Shown here piece by piece: positions 5,833 to 7,815 of a DNA stretch of 7,815 nt. The notes under the pieces are model-generated. The model made no database searches. It was not told the origin of the DNA and worked only from the letters and a program-made list of their open reading frames with translations. Within the stretch, counting starts at the first letter, position 1; the number at the start of each line of letters is the position of its first letter. The DNA lies in NCBI GenBank assembly GCA_036733985.1, contig DAIMZM010000101.1, positions 1 to 7,815 on the forward strand, given 5' to 3'. The position numbers and the translations under genes are program-made. Origin of the DNA: DAIMZM01 sp036733985. Lineage in GTDB: Bacteria > Bacillota > Dehalobacteriia > UBA4068.

Positions 5833-5861
5833 AGTATAGCAAATTTTGGGCACTTTCACAA
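5833..5861 (-). promoter_or_regulatory. Sigma-A promoter of the sigma-54 activator gene
   Basis: Minus strand: TTGTGA (5861-5856), a 17-base spacer, TATACT (5838-5833), with TGC before the -10 (extended -10). The predicted start is about 5826, giving a leader of about 29 bases. CTGACA/TGTCAG arms (5825-5830 and 5873-5878) flank this promoter and might be a binding site. Confidence 0.75.
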
Positions 5862-5909
5862 GCAGAAGATTTTGTCAGCCTCTACAGCCGGTAAAGCCTG
5901 CCCAACGCC

Positions 5910-5943
5910 AAAGCGCCCGCGCCAATCAAGACGCGGGCGCTTT
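5910..5943. terminator. GC-rich perfect hairpin after nrdG, probable terminator
   Basis: AAAGCGCCCGCG (5910-5921) and CGCGGGCGCTTT (5932-5943) are exact reverse complements: 12-bp arms around a 10-base loop. The structure lies 46 bases after the nrdG stop and before the activator's promoter, where a terminator is expected. The T-run is only three bases long on either strand and is part of the stem, so termination could be weak or could depend on Rho; by symmetry it could act in both directions. Confidence 0.65.
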
Positions 5944-5989
5944 GCGCACGCTCTGCTATCTGATGAAGGTTTAGGGTTAAAAGCAGCTT

Positions 5990-6514
5990 TTAGGCGCCCC
6001 GGGCCTCCCGCCCCAGCTTCAGCTCACAGGGCCGGCCCAGAGTCAGAGAGCGGGGCAAATCCAGGATGCGCTGATTGGCCGAACCCCGGAAGACCAGGTC
6101 GATATTGCGTTCCGCCAGCAGGAAAGGCCCGTCGATCAGGATATCAATCAATTTCAGCAGCTTGGGCAAGGCCGGCTGCTGCGCCGCCAGCTCCGGCAGC
6201 TGCTCAAAGGTATAGCCGGAATAGAGCAGCACGCTTTTTCCCAGGGTTTTGGCAGCAACGGCCAGCTCAGCACAGGCAGCGGCCTGGCAGAGGGGCTCCC
6301 CGCCGGACAGGGTAATGCCGGACAGATAGGGATGGGCCAGGATCCGCTTGGTCAGCTCCCTGGTGTTATAGCTTGTGCCGCCGCTGAAACCATGGGTGGC
6401 GGGATTATGGCAGCCCGGGCAATGGTGGGGGCAGCCCTGGGTGAAGAAGACCATGCGCACACCGGGGCCGTCCACCACGCTTTCATCAACAATGCCAGCC
6501 AGCTTGATCTCCAT
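5990..6514 (-). CDS. nrdG: Anaerobic ribonucleoside-triphosphate reductase activating protein
   Basis: A 174-aa radical-SAM protein. Cys28-x3-Cys32-x2-Cys35 (CPHHCPGC) binds the [4Fe-4S] cluster that cleaves S-adenosylmethionine, and SGGEP (70-74) is the usual SAM-contact motif. The N-terminal GIVDESVVDGPGVRMVFFTQG is typical of NrdG. It abstracts a hydrogen from the C-terminal glycine of NrdD to create the glycyl radical, under anaerobic conditions in the cytoplasm. It lies 4 bases downstream of the nrdD stop in the same operon. The frame is open further upstream, but those codons overlap nrdD out of frame; ATG at 6514 gives the family's normal N-terminus. The preceding SD is weak (AAGG), so translation may depend on coupling to nrdD. 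Confidence 0.95.
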   Translation of the reverse strand: MEIKLAGIVDESVVDGPGVRMVFFTQGCPHHCPGCHNPATHGFSGGTSYNTRELTKRILAHPYLSGITLSGGEPLCQAAACAELAVAAKTLGKSVLLYSGYTFEQLPELAAQQPALPKLLKLIDILIDGPFLLAERNIDLVFRGSANQRILDLPRSLTLGRPCELKLGREARGA

Positions 6515-6518
6515 GGCC

Positions 6519-7815
6519 TTACAAATGGGCGACCCGGTCGGCCAATTCTTTTCTTTTGGCGTCGTTGAACCGGTCCACAGTGCTGAAATAGCCGGTAATG
6601 CGGCGGATCCGGTTGATCGCTTCGCTGCCGCAGCTGGGGCAAGCGCCGGGGAAGACGCCCTGATAATTGCAGTCCGTGCAGAAATCGATGGGGAAATTGA
6701 TGCCCGCATAGCCCATATCGCTGTCGATCATATGCCGGAGCAGCGCTTCCATCGCTTCCAAATTATCCAACGGCGCGCCGGAAAGCTCCACATAGCTGAT
6801 ATGCCCGGCATTGCAGTATTTATGGTAGGGCCCCTCGACGCTGATCTTCTCAAAAGCGGAGATGGGGTAATAAACCGGCACATGGAAAGAATTGGTGTAG
6901 TAAGCCCGGTCGGTGACGCCGGGCAGCAGCCCGTATTCCTTCCGGTCCATGCTGGCAAAGCGGCCGGACAGGCCTTCCGCCGGGGTGGCCAGCAGCGTAT
7001 AGTTCAAATCATAGTATTCGGCAAAATCATCCACCCTTTTCCGCATATAGGCCAGGATCTCATGGCCCAGCTCATCCGCGGCCTTGCTTTCGCCGTGATG
7101 CTGGCCGGTCAGGGCCGCCAGGGTCTCGGCCAGGCCGATAAAGCCGATGGACAGGGTACCGTGCTTGATGGCCGGCTCGATATCGTCATTGATGCCCAGC
7201 TGTTCCGAATCCAGATACAGATGCTGCCCCATCAGGAAAGGCATGTCCCGCACCTTCAGGGCGGCCTGGGTCTGGTAGCGGTGATAGAGCTGGCGGGCGG
7301 TGAGTTCCAGGATATTCTCCAGCAGGCGGTAGAAAATCTCCAGATCCCCCTTGGCCTGAATGGCGATGCGGGGCAGGTTGATGGAGGTGAAGCTCAGATT
7401 CCCCCGCTTTTCCGTAATGGCCGGGCCGCAGCGGTTGGCCATCACCCTGGTGCGGCAGCCCATATAGCTGACTTGGTCGCCGTATTCCCGGTTGAAGCTG
7501 GCGTCCATAAAGCTGAAGGTGGGGTTCATCCGCTTGGCCGCCACTCCCATGGCCAGCTCGAACAAATCCCGGTTGGGATCGCCCGGGTTCAGGTTCACCA
7601 CTTCCCGGACCCGGAAGATCACGTTGGGGAAAATGGGGTTTTCCCCATGGCCCAGGCCCTTTTCATAGGCCAGCATCAGCTTGCGGCAGGTGGAGCGGGC
7701 CCCGGCCGAGGTATCGCAGCCAATATTCAGGCTGGAAACAGGCACCTGGGCCCCGGCCCGCCCATGCATGGAACTCAGGTTATAGATCAGGGCCTCCACG
7801 GCCTGATAAACTTCG
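6519..7815 (-). CDS. nrdD: Anaerobic ribonucleoside-triphosphate reductase (class III RNR), C-terminal part
   Basis: The last 431 residues of a protein normally about 600-780 aa; the frame is open to the window edge, so the N-terminus (and any ATP-cone) is outside. It reduces ribonucleoside triphosphates to deoxyribonucleotides by glycyl-radical chemistry without oxygen. Seen in the fragment: the EALIYNLSSMHGRAGAQVP start of the core, the MGCRTRV segment holding an active-site cysteine (fragment residue 120), and the Zn-type cluster Cys379-x2-Cys382 ... Cys392-x2-Cys395. RITGYFSTVDRFND follows, with the radical glycine at fragment residue 408 (codon at 6593-6591), 24 residues from the end as in known class III enzymes. 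All key residues seen are intact. It points to an anaerobic or facultative host. nrdG follows after 4 bases. Confidence 0.96.
   Translation of the reverse strand, partial: EVYQAVEALIYNLSSMHGRAGAQVPVSSLNIGCDTSAGARSTCRKLMLAYEKGLGHGENPIFPNVIFRVREVVNLNPGDPNRDLFELAMGVAAKRMNPTFSFMDASFNREYGDQVSYMGCRTRVMANRCGPAITEKRGNLSFTSINLPRIAIQAKGDLEIFYRLLENILELTARQLYHRYQTQAALKVRDMPFLMGQHLYLDSEQLGINDDIEPAIKHGTLSIGFIGLAETLAALTGQHHGESKAADELGHEILAYMRKRVDDFAEYYDLNYTLLATPAEGLSGRFASMDRKEYGLLPGVTDRAYYTNSFHVPVYYPISAFEKISVEGPYHKYCNAGHISYVELSGAPLDNLEAMEALLRHMIDSDMGYAGINFPIDFCTDCNYQGVFPGACPSCGSEAINRIRRITGYFSTVDRFNDAKRKELADRVAHL

Noticed and set aside
5840..5862. Sigma-54-like TGGGCAC/GTGCCC near the activator promoter
   Set aside because: The -12 GC is not at the required spacing and the -24 GG does not fit on either strand; the sigma-A boxes explain the region better.
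6515..6709. 65-residue N-terminal extension of nrdG
   Set aside because: It overlaps the coding sequence of nrdD out of frame and has shadow-like composition; NrdG normally begins as at 6514.

Overview
The window comes from a fairly GC-rich anaerobic bacterium, most likely a Firmicute (Clostridia/Negativicutes-like). The reasons are AGGAGG-type ribosome binding sites, sigma-A promoters with extended -10 boxes, a class III (oxygen-sensitive) ribonucleotide reductase, and a membrane-anchored HlyD-like protein of a type I associate with Gram-positive anaerobes. The assignment is an inference; no rRNA or other marker is present. Every gene seen is on the minus strand, so the window is read from high to low coordinates.

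Region 1 (7815-5990): the C-terminal part of nrdD (class III RNR, with its Zn-cysteine cluster and glycyl-radical site), followed 4 bases later by nrdG, its radical-SAM activase. A strong GC hairpin lies after nrdG.

Region 2 (5861-4193): a sigma-54 activator (PAS + AAA+ with GAFTGA + Fis-type HTH) with its own sigma-A promoter upstream and a terminator-like stem-loop plus T7 downstream.

Region 3 (4166-711): the centrepiece. A near-consensus sigma-54 promoter (TGGCAC-N5-TTGCT) drives five tightly coupled genes: a plant-type [2Fe-2S] protein, an FAD/NAD(P) oxidoreductase, a two-cluster ferredoxin-like protein, a BFD-type [2Fe-2S] protein and a DAAO-fold FAD dehydrogenase. The set ends at a textbook intrinsic terminator. 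It corresponds to the subunits of hydrogen cyanide synthase / D-hydroxyproline dehydrogenase / dye-linked L-proline dehydrogenase complexes, here split into five polypeptides. The DAAO-fold subunit should oxidise an imino or amino acid (proline, hydroxyproline, sarcosine, glycine or an opine; the sequence does not say which). Electrons would pass through the Fe-S proteins to the FAD/NAD subunit. The adjacent activator probably senses the substrate or a related signal and switches the operon on through sigma-54.

Region 4 (603-1): an extended -10 sigma-A promoter placed so that the transcript should start at or next to the ATG of a partial gene for a membrane-anchored HlyD/RND-adaptor-like protein, a candidate leaderless mRNA.

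No tRNA, rRNA, CRISPR array, insertion sequence or transposase was seen. Non-coding stretches are all below 300 bases: 569-756, 4093-4315 and 5798-5989.
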